A DNA stretch of 53,247 nt from an uncultured Clostridia bacterium (GCA_947595585.1 CANQET010000013.1:1-53247); one strand, 5' to 3'; shown: positions 27,174-35,576, counted from the first letter of the stretch. Notes: generated by a model from the sequence alone, not told the origin. Translations and numbers: made by a program.

Positions 27174-28898
27174 ATGAAACACGTTCGAAGGATCGCGGCG
27201 ATGCTCGTATGCGCTGCGCTCACATTTTCCTTTGCTGCGTGCGCCCACGATGCGCCGCACGTCCATGCCTATACGCAGTGGGAGCACGACGAACAGCAGC
27301 ACTGGCGGGTCTGCCCCGACGACGGAGCGATCGACCCTGCGGGGAAGTCTTCCCACGACTTCACGGAAGGCGACTGCATCTGCGGCGAGGCGGCGCCTGT
27401 CGATCCGCGTGCCGAGGCCTATGCCTTTCGCCCCGTGATCCGCAAGGATATGCCCGCCATATACATCGAAACGGACGACGGAAGTTTCGACTTCGCGACA
27501 AAGCCCAACCTCGATATGAAGCATCAGGATCTGGTGAATTACGTCGGGGCGACGGTCTCCGTCTGCGGCTACGGCGAGGAGAGCGCCTATTCCCTCACCG
27601 CGAAGGCGCAGGTGAAGGCACGCGGGAATTGGACGATGAACTACGAAAAGGAGCCCATCCGCATCAAATTTGAGAAAAAGCAGTCCGTGCTCGGGCTCAA
27701 CGGCGGGGCCAAATACAAGAGCTGGGTGCTCCTCGCCGATTGGAAGGACCTCTCCATGTCCAACAACACGATGGCCTTCTACTTCGGCAAGACCATCCTC
27801 GGCTCGGACGGCTACTATTCGAGCGATTATCGCAACGTGGAAGTGTACATCAACAACCAATATTGGGGCATGTATCTCCTCGTCGAACAGCAAGAGGCCA
27901 AGGGCGGCGAAAACGGCAGATCGAGCGTGCCCGAAGTCGAAGAGAACTACACGGGCACCGATATCGGGTACTTCGTCGAATACGACGGCTACTACACCGA
28001 TGAGCGGAACATGCCCAACAATGCGGGCGACCCCACCTTTGAGCTCAACTACAACAACTTTGCTCCCCTCACCCGCGCGGACGGCAGCACATTCAACCCT
28101 TGGGGCGGAACATCTTCGATCGGCTATACCGTCAAAAGCGATATCTATCCCGAGGCGTACAGCGAAAACCATCCGCAGATCGCGTTCATTCGCTCCTATC
28201 TCGATAACGCCTACAAGATCGCCTATGAGGCGGTGTATCGCGGGCGGATGTACAAGTTCAACGACGACTATTCCGGCATCGAACCGACGAGCGGAAGCGC
28301 TGAGGACGTCGTCTCCGCCGTCATCGACGTCCGATCGCTCGTGGATACCTACATCCTCAACGAGATCGCCTGCGACGCCGATATCGGCTGGTCCAGCTTC
28401 TATCTCTCCATAGATATGACGGCGGGCGGGAGCAAGAAGGTCATCTTCGAAGCGCCGTGGGACTTCGATTCCGCCTTCGGCATCAAGAACGGATTCGTGA
28501 ACAATGCGCAGGGCCTGTATGCGGCAAACAGCACGAATCCATGGCTCGTGCTCCTCGTCCGCGAGGGTTGGTTCCGCGACATGGTTACGGCAAAATGGGC
28601 GGAACTCGTGCAATACGACGTACTCCGCACCGCGCTCGAGCTCGTCGAAACGCAGAAGGTGACGTTCGCGGACCAATATCGCAACAATTTCACGCGCTGG
28701 CCCGGCCGCCTCTACGGCGACGGCGAACTTCTCCCCGAGATCAACACCTACCGCACGCAGGGCGAAGCGGCCGATTATCTCGAGCGCTGGCTGCACAGCC
28801 GTCTCAATTATCTCAACGCCCAATGGGGAGACGGCTCCGATGTTCTTACGCTGCCCGAAGGCAAGGCGGCCGCGGCGGCCTCCCTCTGTGCGGCATAA
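27174..28898 (+). CDS. CotH kinase family lipoprotein
   Basis: 574 residues. Lipoprotein signal with lipobox FSFAAC, then a short Cys/His-rich segment (HVHAYTQWEHDEQQHW to CICG) like that of the divergent neighbour. The CotH domain spans about 95-545, with KARGNWTMNYEKEPIRIKF, KSWVLLADWKDLSMSNN, YWGMYLLVEQ, the conserved EIACDADIGWSS and the active-site-like EAPWDFDSAFG. CotH proteins are atypical protein kinases of spore coats or surface proteins. This one is probably extracellular and membrane-anchored; the target is unknown. An Ala-rich tail ends the protein. Confidence 0.92.
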   Translation: MKHVRRIAAMLVCAALTFSFAACAHDAPHVHAYTQWEHDEQQHWRVCPDDGAIDPAGKSSHDFTEGDCICGEAAPVDPRAEAYAFRPVIRKDMPAIYIETDDGSFDFATKPNLDMKHQDLVNYVGATVSVCGYGEESAYSLTAKAQVKARGNWTMNYEKEPIRIKFEKKQSVLGLNGGAKYKSWVLLADWKDLSMSNNTMAFYFGKTILGSDGYYSSDYRNVEVYINNQYWGMYLLVEQQEAKGGENGRSSVPEVEENYTGTDIGYFVEYDGYYTDERNMPNNAGDPTFELNYNNFAPLTRADGSTFNPWGGTSSIGYTVKSDIYPEAYSENHPQIAFIRSYLDNAYKIAYEAVYRGRMYKFNDDYSGIEPTSGSAEDVVSAVIDVRSLVDTYILNEIACDADIGWSSFYLSIDMTAGGSKKVIFEAPWDFDSAFGIKNGFVNNAQGLYAANSTNPWLVLLVREGWFRDMVTAKWAELVQYDVLRTALELVETQKVTFADQYRNNFTRWPGRLYGDGELLPEINTYRTQGEAADYLERWLHSRLNYLNAQWGDGSDVLTLPEGKAAAAASLCAA

Positions 28899-28974
28899 GG
28901 CTTGGTCGGCGAGGATCGGAAAATCAAAAGATGACCCCCCTCCCCATTTCGTTTGCCTACGATCTCTGCAGAAA

Positions 28975-29005
28975 AGAGGACCTCCCGATCCATGGGAGGT
29001 CCTCT
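28975..29005. terminator. bidirectional terminator between CotH and the small membrane protein gene
   Basis: A perfect 12-bp stem (AGAGGACCTCCC) with a 7-base loop, flanked by AAAA on the left and CTGTTTAT on the right. It lies between convergent genes. Confidence 0.85.
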
Positions 29006-29029
29006 CTGTTTATACCCTATTCGAAATTC

Positions 29030-29536
29030 CTACCGAAGAATGATCACCTGATCGTATGCGGGAGAATACGCGATCGGGACCTTGTCCCCAACGTATTTCG
29101 CCAACATTTTATGATTCCCGATCAGCAAATTGGGCCGCTGCGTTTGTTCTTTCACCACGCCGTCGTATGTAAAACGAACGGCGACCTGATACGGGTCGTA
29201 CCCGGGCGTGATATGGTCAAGTCTGTATATTTCGGCGTTCAGGACGACCGCATCCCGCAGCCATTTTTTGATCTGCCTGTTGTGCCCCGTATGATACAGC
29301 AATAGACCCGCCGCAACGCATATCAGAAAGAATGCAAAAATATTTACCACGATCAAGGCGCTTCCGATCTCGCGATCCAAGACCATCTGCCCCGCAGCCG
29401 CAAGTATTACGATCGCGATCGTCGCGGCTGGAATGAGAATGGCGTCGGCCAGAAGGATATACAAGGCGATGAATGCTCTGCGGCGCACGTATCTCCCGTA
29501 TTTTACCGTCGCCGCGATGTCGGATTCCGATATCAT
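29030..29536 (-). CDS. small membrane protein, unknown
   Basis: 168 residues from the ATG at 29536, four bases after the yerC stop; the long in-frame reading upstream is only a yerC shadow. Two hydrophobic segments (about 22-45 and 58-78) are followed by a soluble beta-rich domain of about 90 residues (PYQVAVRFTYDGVVKEQT, KVPIAYSPAYDQVIILR), which resembles the DUF3592 type of membrane-anchored domain. No strong Shine-Dalgarno is visible, so it may depend on coupling to yerC. Confidence 0.75.
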   Translation of the reverse strand: MISESDIAATVKYGRYVRRRAFIALYILLADAILIPAATIAIVILAAAGQMVLDREIGSALIVVNIFAFFLICVAAGLLLYHTGHNRQIKKWLRDAVVLNAEIYRLDHITPGYDPYQVAVRFTYDGVVKEQTQRPNLLIGNHKMLAKYVGDKVPIAYSPAYDQVIILR

Positions 29537-29540
29537 AATG

Positions 29541-29825
29541 TTACTTTTGTTCGGGCCCCGTGAGGACGGCGCGGTACCCCCTTCCGTAGTGCACGCATTT
29601 GGAGACGCGCGAGAGCGTTGCGGAAGAGATGTTCGTCTCAGCGATGATCTGCTCATACGTCTTTCCCGCGAGCAGAAGTTTTGCGGCGCGCACGCGCTGA
29701 AGCATGGATTCCGCCTCGTTGCGCGTGAGCAGGTCCTCGAAGAAATCTCCGCATGTTTGCAGATCTTCGATGGAGAGGATCGCCTCGAAGAGCTCTCTGT
29801 ATTCCTCGGCAAACGTCATATCCAT
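29541..29825 (-). CDS. TrpR-related protein YerC/YecD
   Basis: 94 residues. [21 protein letters not shown], a [18 protein letters not shown] helix and a helix-turn-helix with [21 protein letters not shown] are the marks of the YerC/YecD family related to TrpR, a DNA-binding regulator. Its start overlaps the ABC ATPase gene by 10 bp, which is unusual and suggests control of, or by, amino acid uptake. Confidence 0.93.
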   Translation of the reverse strand: MDMTFAEEYRELFEAILSIEDLQTCGDFFEDLLTRNEAESMLQRVRAAKLLLAGKTYEQIIAETNISSATLSRVSKCVHYGRGYRAVLTGPEQK

Positions 29826-30673
29826 CCGTGTTCCTCCGTACGTTTCAAAAACGCCTTCAATTTCTCGCTCTTGGGGGCGCCGAACACTTCCTCGCTCGTC
29901 CCATCCTCCTCGATGACGCCGTCCGCCATGAAGATGACGCGGTCGGCGACTTCGCGTGCAAACGCCATCTCGTGGGTGACGACGATCATCGTCCGCCCCT
30001 TGAGGCCGCGAATGACTTTGAGCACCTCGCCCGTGAGCTCGGGATCGAGCGCCGAAGTCGGCTCGTCGAAGCAGAGCACCTCGGGGTCAAGCGCCAACGC
30101 CCGTGCGATCGCGACGCGCTGCTGCTGCCCGCCCGAGAGTTCATAGGGGAAGGCGTCCCGCTTCTCCTGCAGCCCGACCTGCGCCAAGAGCGCATCCGCG
30201 CGGGCATGGCTCTCCGCGATCCCCTCTCTCTTCATCGCCGCGGCCTCGGCCGAGATACGGCGGTAGGCCTTCAGCCGTGCGATGCCCTTTTCCGCCGCAA
30301 GCAGTTCGCGTTTTTTCGCCCTTGCCCGCTCCCGTGCGAGGAGTTCGCAGGCGAGGGAGACGTTCCGCTTTGCGTCGTAATTGGGAAAGAGATTGAAATT
30401 CTGAAAGACAAGCCCGAACCTCAGCCGCTTTTTGCGCAGTTCGCGGTCGGAATAGCGCACGGCGGCATCGGAAAAGAGCTCCCCGTTGAGGTAGACCTTG
30501 CCTTCATCGGGCGTCTCGAGAAAATTCAAACAGCGCAAAAGGGTCGTCTTGCCGCTGCCCGACGCCCCTATTATAACAAGGATCTCCCCCTTTTGTAAAG
30601 TAAAGCCGACCCCTTTCAGGACTTCCGTTTGGTGAAATTTTTTTCGGAAGCCCTCTACGCGCAGATATTCCAT
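29816..30673 (-). CDS. polar amino acid ABC transporter ATP-binding protein with insertion
   Basis: 285 residues from the ATG at 30673 (a 12-residue extension is not used). Walker [10 protein letters not shown] (about 36-44), Q-loop at Gln91, signature LSGGQQQR (179-186), Walker [14 protein letters not shown]. The distance from Q-loop to signature is about 40 residues longer than in GlnQ-type proteins because of a charged Arg/Glu/Ala-rich helical insertion (about 113-155). It should drive amino acid import with the permease (1 bp away) and the binding protein. Confidence 0.93.
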   Translation of the reverse strand: MEYLRVEGFRKKFHQTEVLKGVGFTLQKGEILVIIGASGSGKTTLLRCLNFLETPDEGKVYLNGELFSDAAVRYSDRELRKKRLRFGLVFQNFNLFPNYDAKRNVSLACELLARERARAKKRELLAAEKGIARLKAYRRISAEAAAMKREGIAESHARADALLAQVGLQEKRDAFPYELSGGQQQRVAIARALALDPEVLCFDEPTSALDPELTGEVLKVIRGLKGRTMIVVTHEMAFAREVADRVIFMADGVIEEDGTSEEVFGAPKSEKLKAFLKRTEEHGWI

Positions 30674-30674
30674 A

Positions 30675-31322
30675 TCAAACCTTGAGATACGCCGTCTTCT
30701 TCTCCGCATAGCGGAAGAGCAGCGTGAGAATGCCGATGAAAAGCAGGTAAAATACGCCCGTATAGAAGAGCGGCCAGATGAGCCCCTGCCGCATAAATGC
30801 CTCCGCGGACTTGATGATCTCGACCACGCTGATGATGCGGGCGAGTGAGGTATCCTTGACGAGCGTGATGACTTCGTTCGACATGGGCGCCAAGATGCGT
30901 TTTACGACCTGCAACAGCGTGATACGGAAGAAGATCTGCACCTTCGTCATGCCGAGCACCAGCCCCGCTTCATACTGCCCACGCGGGATATTTTCGATCC
31001 CGCCGCGGTAGATTTCCGAAAAGTAGCACGCATAGTTGATGACGAACGCCACGATCACCGAGGGAACGCGGTCGAACCCCGTAACTCCGAAGAGGAGCCC
31101 GGGGCCGTAGAAGATCACGATGAGCTGCAACATAAGCGGCGTCCCGCGGATGATCCACACGATCGTCCGCACGACATACCGCAGCGGCTTGAAGCGGGAC
31201 ATCGACCCGAATGCGACGATGAGCCCGAGCGGAAGTGCGAGTACGAGCGTCAAGATGAAGATGTAACACGTCGTCCCAAAGCCCTCGAGGAGCTTGAGCG
31301 TGACCTCTGCAAAACTCGTCAT
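30675..31322 (-). CDS. polar amino acid ABC transporter permease
   Basis: 215 residues with about five membrane segments of the HisM/GlnP type. FRGTPLML appears as [11 protein letters not shown], and the ATPase-contact EAA loop as [19 protein letters not shown]. It overlaps the binding-protein gene by 4 bp. Confidence 0.94.
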   Translation of the reverse strand: MTSFAEVTLKLLEGFGTTCYIFILTLVLALPLGLIVAFGSMSRFKPLRYVVRTIVWIIRGTPLMLQLIVIFYGPGLLFGVTGFDRVPSVIVAFVINYACYFSEIYRGGIENIPRGQYEAGLVLGMTKVQIFFRITLLQVVKRILAPMSNEVITLVKDTSLARIISVVEIIKSAEAFMRQGLIWPLFYTGVFYLLFIGILTLLFRYAEKKTAYLKV

Positions 31323-32107
31323 ACCATGTACTTCTCGATCAAGGTATCGAATGTGCCGTCCGTCTTATACTCTGCGATGATCGAATTGAGCGAGGCAAGC
31401 AGATCGATATCCTCTTTCCGCATGCCGATGCCGTATTCCTCCCCCGCAAAGCCCACATCGAGATAGCCGAGATCGGCAAAGTCCGTCCCATCGCCCGTCA
31501 TCGATCTTGCCATCGTGATATCGAGAATGGCGATCTCCGAGCGGCCTGCCTTGACTTCGAGCAGACAATCAGACTGCGCGGAAAGCGTTTGGAGCTTGCT
31601 CTCGTACCCGTTTTCCTCCGCAACGGTCTGCCCCGCCGAACCTTCCTCCGCCGCAATGGACGCCGCCGCGGAGAGCGAAGCAATATCGGAAAACTTCGCA
31701 AGATTATCCTTTTTTGCCACGATCACCTGTTTGTTCTCCATGTAGGGATCGCTGATCGCAATGCTCGCCTTGAGCTCGTCGCTGATCGTCATGCCGTTCC
31801 AGATGAGATCGATCTTTTTGGTCTTAAGCTCGTTGATCTTGTTGTTCCAATCGATCTCGATGAATTTGGGCGTGTAGCCGAGCTTCGCACAGGCGAGTTC
31901 GGCGAACTCCGTATCGAACCCGACGAGCTTGTCGTTTTCATCATAATAATTCATGGGCGAATAGAGCGTGATGCCGATCTTGAGAGTCTTGTCGCCATCA
32001 TCGGGATCGTTCACGTTGGCGGGACCATCCCCCCCGCACGCACCCATACCCATGAGCGCCGCTGCGCCCATCGCTACCGTAAGTCCAAATACTGCAAACT
32101 TTTTCAT
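31319..32107 (-). CDS. polar amino acid ABC transporter substrate-binding lipoprotein
   Basis: 262 residues. Signal peptide with lipobox MGMGAC, then a family-3 solute-binding fold with KIGITLYSPMNYYDENDKLV, VGFDTEFAELACAKLGY, ELKTKKIDLIWNGMTI and a second lobe with ASIAAEEGSAGQTVAEENG. Ligand unknown, probably a polar amino acid. First gene of an operon with permease, ATPase, yerC and a small membrane protein. Confidence 0.94.
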   Translation of the reverse strand: MKKFAVFGLTVAMGAAALMGMGACGGDGPANVNDPDDGDKTLKIGITLYSPMNYYDENDKLVGFDTEFAELACAKLGYTPKFIEIDWNNKINELKTKKIDLIWNGMTISDELKASIAISDPYMENKQVIVAKKDNLAKFSDIASLSAAASIAAEEGSAGQTVAEENGYESKLQTLSAQSDCLLEVKAGRSEIAILDITMARSMTGDGTDFADLGYLDVGFAGEEYGIGMRKEDIDLLASLNSIIAEYKTDGTFDTLIEKYMV

Positions 32108-32120
32108 ACCTTCCTCCTTG

Positions 32121-32182
32121 CTTCAGCACTTTATCTTGCTGAAGTATACTCCTATTATACTTCATCTCTTTAGCGTTGTAAA
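32121..32182 (-). promoter_or_regulatory. amino acid ABC operon promoter with 5' hairpin
   Basis: TTTACA (32177-32182) and TATAAT (32154-32159) on the minus strand, 17 bp apart. A perfect 8-bp stem (CTTCAGCA/TGCTGAAG, 32121-32144) lies at the start of the transcript and could be an operator or a 5' stabiliser. GGAGG precedes the ATG. Confidence 0.8.
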
Positions 32183-32270
32183 GCGTTTTCATGCCGTTTT
32201 TGGAAATTTTTCGAAAAAAAATAAAATTGCCGCAGCTTCGAGCTTTTGCGGCGGAAACAAGTAAAATGTG

Positions 32271-32298
32271 TTGCAAAATCCGTAATTTTTGCTATAAT
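32271..32298 (+). promoter_or_regulatory. tRNA-Ser(UGA) promoter
   Basis: TTGCAA (32271-32276) and TATAAT (32293-32298), 16 bp apart, about 160 bp before the tRNA; the 33-bp repeats lie between. Confidence 0.6.
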
Positions 32299-32335
32299 AT
32301 AGATGTTGCAATGCAAATCATATTGTGATGACATC

Positions 32336-32455
32336 GTTGCGACGTAGATAATATTGTTCTGTACGTTGCAGCAACGCAAAGCAATATTGTTCTACAAGTT
32401 GCAGCAACGCAAAGCAAAATCGTTCCACAAGTTGCAGCAACGCAAAGCAAAATTG
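32336..32455 (+). repeat. 33-bp tandem repeats before tRNA-Ser
   Basis: Two full 33-bp units (32365-32397, 32398-32430), a 25-base third unit (32431-32455) and a degenerate, shorter first unit (32336-32364). The unit begins GTTGCAGCAACGCAAAGCAA. The array ends five bases before the tRNA. In antisense it reads as an 11-residue repeat, but I see no real gene there. Confidence 0.9.
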
Positions 32456-32460
32456 AATAT

Positions 32461-32548
32461 GGAAGGTTGGCGGAGCGGTCGAACGCGGCGGTCTTGAAAA
32501 CCGTTGAAGTGCAAGCTTTCGGGGGTTCGAATCCCTCACCTTCCGCCA
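32461..32548 (+). tRNA. tRNA-Ser (anticodon UGA)
   Basis: 88 bases with encoded CCA. Acceptor arms GGAAGGT/ACCTTCC, D-arm GCGGAGCGGTCGAACGC, anticodon loop CTTGAAA (anticodon TGA), a long variable arm, and T-arm GGGGGTTCGAATCCC. A long variable arm and this anticodon fit class II serine tRNA. Confidence 0.97.
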
Positions 32549-33591
32549 AGTGCAACTCGTTTGAACTCTTTTGGTTCAAGCGAGTTGTTTTCTATTATCT
32601 CTTCGAGGTTTTCTGCGGCTTCGGCTTCTTTTAATTGCTTTTTGTCAAGTTGTTTGATCTCTCGGTCGTTCGAGTTATAGAGGATAATGACCTTATCATC
32701 GAAAAGAATAACACGGTTTATAAACGAATTAAAGAATTCGTTTCTTTCCTCGCCGTCCTCGTATTTCATACGGGCAAAGTAAGTCAAAAACTTCTTGACT
32801 TCGCTTGCTTGGAGCGGCTTTATTTGCCGCGCTTGTTCCACGGCGATCTTCGTTTCGAGGTCGGACTTTTCCGCTTCCAATGAAAGCAATCGCTCCTGCG
32901 TCGTCTTTGTAAAAATGCCGTGTTCTATCGCCGCCATAATGCCGCCGATGGACTTGTTGACCTCTTTGAGTTCCTTTTCGAGCGACAGCAGAGCAACAGG
33001 CGTGGCAAGGTCGGCGTTGAATTTCTCGGTAACAATGTTCGAGATTTTGTCGATGACGTTCGGGCGAAGGACGTATTTTATCGTCGCCTCGAACACCAAG
33101 CGTTCTATGTACTCTTGACTTACGGCTTTCTTTTGACAATCGGTTGTTCTCAGCTTTTTACCGTAGCACTTGTAGTAGTGGTACACACGCCCCGTCTTGC
33201 TCGTTCCCGCCTCGGCAGTGATAGCCGAATGACAGTACCCGCAAACGAGTTTGCCGCTTAAAATATACGGCTGTTCGTCGTAATTTTTCCTTTGCTTATG
33301 TTTATGAGTATCCATAACCGAATTTGCCTCGCGGAACAGAGTTTCGTCCACAATGGGCGGGATGACGTTGGTATAGACATTGCCGTCTATGTTGACGACG
33401 CCCATATATTTCTCGTTTCGTATAATGCGGGCAAGCTGGCTCATCGTGAACTTTTTGCCCGATTTGGTCTTTATCCCCGAGGCGTTCAGGCGGTCTATAA
33501 TATCTTTCGCCTTCTCTCCGTTCCGATAGCGGGTAAAAATATCCTTGACGACGACGGCTTCAAGAGGATTTATCGTCCACTTTTTGTCCAC
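32536..33591 (-). CDS. large serine recombinase, N-terminally truncated
   Basis: 351 residues from a GTG. It has the recombinase domain (about 1-100, TINPLEAVVVKDIFTRYRNG and MSQLARIIRNEKYMGVV), the recombinase zinc ribbon (LVCGYCHSA to YKCYGKKLRTTDC, about 115-152) and a C-terminal coiled coil. The roughly 150-residue catalytic resolvase domain with its serine is missing; in frame, a stop lies 15 codons upstream (33634-33636), and none of the three frames there shows a resolvase motif. It is therefore very likely an inactive relic. The last codons and stop lie inside the tRNA-Ser acceptor arm. Confidence 0.85.
   Translation of the reverse strand: MDKKWTINPLEAVVVKDIFTRYRNGEKAKDIIDRLNASGIKTKSGKKFTMSQLARIIRNEKYMGVVNIDGNVYTNVIPPIVDETLFREANSVMDTHKHKQRKNYDEQPYILSGKLVCGYCHSAITAEAGTSKTGRVYHYYKCYGKKLRTTDCQKKAVSQEYIERLVFEATIKYVLRPNVIDKISNIVTEKFNADLATPVALLSLEKELKEVNKSIGGIMAAIEHGIFTKTTQERLLSLEAEKSDLETKIAVEQARQIKPLQASEVKKFLTYFARMKYEDGEERNEFFNSFINRVILFDDKVIILYNSNDREIKQLDKKQLKEAEAAENLEEIIENNSLEPKEFKRVALGGR
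32554..32586 (+). terminator. tRNA-Ser terminator, inside the recombinase 3' end
   Basis: A 13-bp stem with one G-U pair (AACTCG..TTGAAC) and a 7-base loop, followed by GTTTTCT. It follows the tRNA by five bases and forms the last codons of the antisense recombinase gene. Confidence 0.8.
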
Positions 33592-33919
33592 GGTATCATA
33601 GCCGAGTACCCTCTTTGAAGCATTGGAAGCACTTTACGATATTGCTTGCCACAATAGAGACGGCCGTGAACGCGAAACTTGTTACAATAGGCCGCCGTTG
33701 CCGCTACTCCGCACGATCCCGAAAGGGCGCACGCCAGTATCGTTGTTGCAACTCGCCGACGCCGAACAACACCCCGTTCTTATTCTTATCTCACCACGAT
33801 TTAAACGCGCCGTTATAATAAAAATCTAACGATGGATTGATGCCTCCGTAATGAAAAAGGAATGAGTTCAAGAACATTGAGCCCATTCCTATTTCAGATT
33901 AGAAGTTTATGTTATATCA
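33592..33919. other. gap with no supported gene
   Basis: The stretch between the recombinase relic and the toxin-locus fragments holds short open frames on both strands but no motif or ribosome binding site I trust. One minus-strand frame reads AAYCNKFRVHGRLYCGKQ; I cannot name it. It probably marks the breakpoint that removed the recombinase N-terminus. Confidence 0.4.
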
Positions 33920-34090
33920 TCAATAATATTCTTCAACAGTTACTATTTCCTGCGTATCCACATCCATAAAGATATGTAACACCAAATCGCCATCGCGCTT
34001 CCTACCTATATATTTTAACGGCTTTCCTGTTGCGCTGAAAGGCCAATCTGTGTCCTGCGCCCATCGGGGATACTTTCTTCTGGAGTATAT
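33920..34090 (-). pseudogene. C-terminal fragment of a paralogue of the 34505-35122 protein
   Basis: The minus-strand reading KYPRWAQDTDWPFSATGKPL to VDTQEIVTVEEYY aligns with the end of the neighbouring intact protein (YPRWIQDPEWPIVDGKPL to DPETGSQTIITQFY). The frame continues upstream to 34204 but without similarity, so only the C-terminal third of a gene copy is left. Confidence 0.65.
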
Positions 34091-34112
34091 GTTACAATAG
34101 AAGTAATCCAAG

Positions 34113-34301
34113 TTGAACAGCTTTCTCAGCCCGAAACTACATATAACTTCGAAGTTGAGGATTATCAACGGTGTGCAAGCCGAACGGTTGATTGAAAAAA
34201 TCATTCAAAGCGTTCCCGAAACTCTCGGTAAGACCAAGCGTAAACAGGAGATCAAGGAAAGAATAAAGAGTGCGTTTCACATTCAGGACGGCAAGCAATA
34301 G
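34113..34301 (+). pseudogene. inverted middle fragment of the same paralogue
   Basis: On the plus strand ERLIEKIIQSVPETLGKTKR aligns with IFDKIIAEMPKDLSKTKR of the intact minus-strand protein, followed by another 15-20 similar residues. This part comes just before the YPRW segment in the intact protein, yet here it lies on the opposite strand from the YPRW piece at 33920-34090. An inversion inside the old gene explains this. Confidence 0.5.
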
Positions 34302-34451
34302 TTCGTCACCAACTTTTAGCTTGCGCGCTGGAATAAATTTGTCGAGGTTTGCTACATAGAACGGATGCCCGCCCGTGCAGACAATTTCCTCACCGTTGAC
34401 ACGGACATGGTACCGCTATTTGCTTTCATTGCGAAGTTTGACTACTTCGCC
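34290..34451 (-). pseudogene. relic of a pretoxin HINT domain
   Basis: The minus-strand frame reads GEVVKLRNESK, a TAG stop (34416-34418), then RYHVRVNGEEIVCTGGHPFY and, after VANLDKF, IPARKLKVGDELLLA. The pattern of a beta strand, T-x-x-HPFYV, then A-x-x-L-x-x-GD is that of HINT domains in polymorphic toxins. In-frame stops on both sides and loss of similarity at the inversion junction near 34290 show it is dead. Confidence 0.7.
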
Positions 34452-34504
34452 TCATTTCTACAAGAGTATTATGAACGCAGATTCTGTCTTCCTCCATATT
34501 CATG

Positions 34505-35122
34505 CTAATAAAATTGAGTAATTATTGTTTGGCTTCCCGTTTCCGGATCATAGAAATAGTAATATGTGCGTTCATCGTCTTTGCCTGCCCTTTCTTGACG
34601 GGCGAATACGAGCGGTTTCCCGTCAACAATCGGCCACTCGGGATCCTGTATCCAACGTGGGTAAGTTTTGTCATATTTAAAGAATTCTTTGAGTTTATTT
34701 TTACCCCATTGTATACGTTTCGTTTTCGATAGATCCTTGGGCATTTCTGCAATTATTTTATCAAATATCCCTTGATCGTCAATCATATCCAGCCAACTTG
34801 GTTGAATATCCAATAAAAAAGCATAATCTTCATCGTATTTCGTATAGTCTTTGAATGGAATATTGTTGTAGCTCAAAAATGTCTTAAGATTGAACCATAC
34901 TACATATCTTGAATAAATATTGTTCCAATGATTGGTCTTAGAGTTTAGCTGTCTATACAAATAATCATAGATATTATAATTATAATTTTTATAACACGCA
35001 GCAATAACCTTATTTGCCAATAATTGTTTTAATTTATGATTATTTAAGAATTCTTCTCGAAAATCAGTTATATTCAATTTCCCTTCAACGTAATCAACAA
35101 TTACTTCAATCTCATGTTTCAT
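34505..35122 (-). CDS. AT-rich protein of unknown function, possible immunity protein
   Basis: 205 residues from the ATG at 35122 (AAGGA upstream; a TTG 16 codons earlier is less likely). Tyr/Asn/Lys-rich helical N-terminal part, then KTYPRWIQDPEWPIVDGKPL and a short beta-rich end YYYFYDPETGSQTIITQFY. The base composition is far more AT-rich than the backbone, a sign of transfer. A broken paralogue and a HINT relic lie downstream, so an immunity role in a polymorphic-toxin locus is a fair guess, but I recognise no named family. Confidence 0.7.
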   Translation of the reverse strand: MKHEIEVIVDYVEGKLNITDFREEFLNNHKLKQLLANKVIAACYKNYNYNIYDYLYRQLNSKTNHWNNIYSRYVVWFNLKTFLSYNNIPFKDYTKYDEDYAFLLDIQPSWLDMIDDQGIFDKIIAEMPKDLSKTKRIQWGKNKLKEFFKYDKTYPRWIQDPEWPIVDGKPLVFARQERAGKDDERTYYYFYDPETGSQTIITQFY

Positions 35123-35175
35123 ATATATATTCCTTATCCAAAAAGATTTATTATATTTTGCATATTTCAAGCTGA

Positions 35176-35376
35176 CTATGAGTGAATTTCGTCTATTTCA
35201 ATATCCACGGCAGGGAAGCCCCTCGCTTGACCCATCGCTGTTCCGAAGGGTAAAGCGAGTTCTCCGAGGGAAATGAAGCGATCCCCCGTTTTCTGTGCGA
35301 AAGAGAGCGTGTGGCGTTGGTCCCCTTTCGTGACGGCGGCTATATCGGCCGAACCGCTTGCGTCTTCCGCCGTCAA
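35176..35376 (-). CDS. possible small protein, unknown
   Basis: 66 residues from a TTG that overlaps the stop of the XRE gene (TTGA). The sequence has balanced composition, with RFISLGELALPFGTAMGQA and an acidic end VDIEIDEIHS, so it may be real or a piece of a lost gene. No ribosome binding site is visible beyond coupling. Confidence 0.3.
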   Translation of the reverse strand: MTAEDASGSADIAAVTKGDQRHTLSFAQKTGDRFISLGELALPFGTAMGQARGFPAVDIEIDEIHS

Positions 35377-35576
35377 TCGCCGTTGATCAGTTCATCGAGG
35401 GTCACTTGAAAAATTTCGCCGAGCTTACGGATCATATCGATATTCGGCTCCGTTCTCCCCTGTTCCCAATTCGCATAGCAGCTTTCCACGACGCCGAGAC
35501 GCATCGCCACTTGCCTTTGCGTAAGCCCGCACTCCCTTCGCATCATCTTCAAATTCTGACAAAATTTCTTATCCAT
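35373..35576 (-). CDS. XRE-family transcriptional regulator
   Basis: 67 residues, essentially one HTH domain: RRECGLTQRQVAMRLGVVES then NWEQGRTEPNIDMIRKLGEI. The divergent neighbour and the perfect palindrome between them suggest that it represses itself and the small membrane protein, as such single-domain regulators often do. Confidence 0.9.
   Translation of the reverse strand: MDKKFCQNLKMMRRECGLTQRQVAMRLGVVESCYANWEQGRTEPNIDMIRKLGEIFQVTLDELINGD

Noticed and set aside
32336..32455. CRISPR array
   Set aside because: The units are contiguous with no unique spacers, and there are no cas genes; it is a plain tandem repeat.
32292..32579. 95-codon minus frame across the tRNA-Ser and the 33-bp repeats
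   Set aside because: The peptide with EGFEPPKACTSTVFKT is the well-known antisense reading of a serine tRNA; the rest is the 11-residue translation of the repeats.
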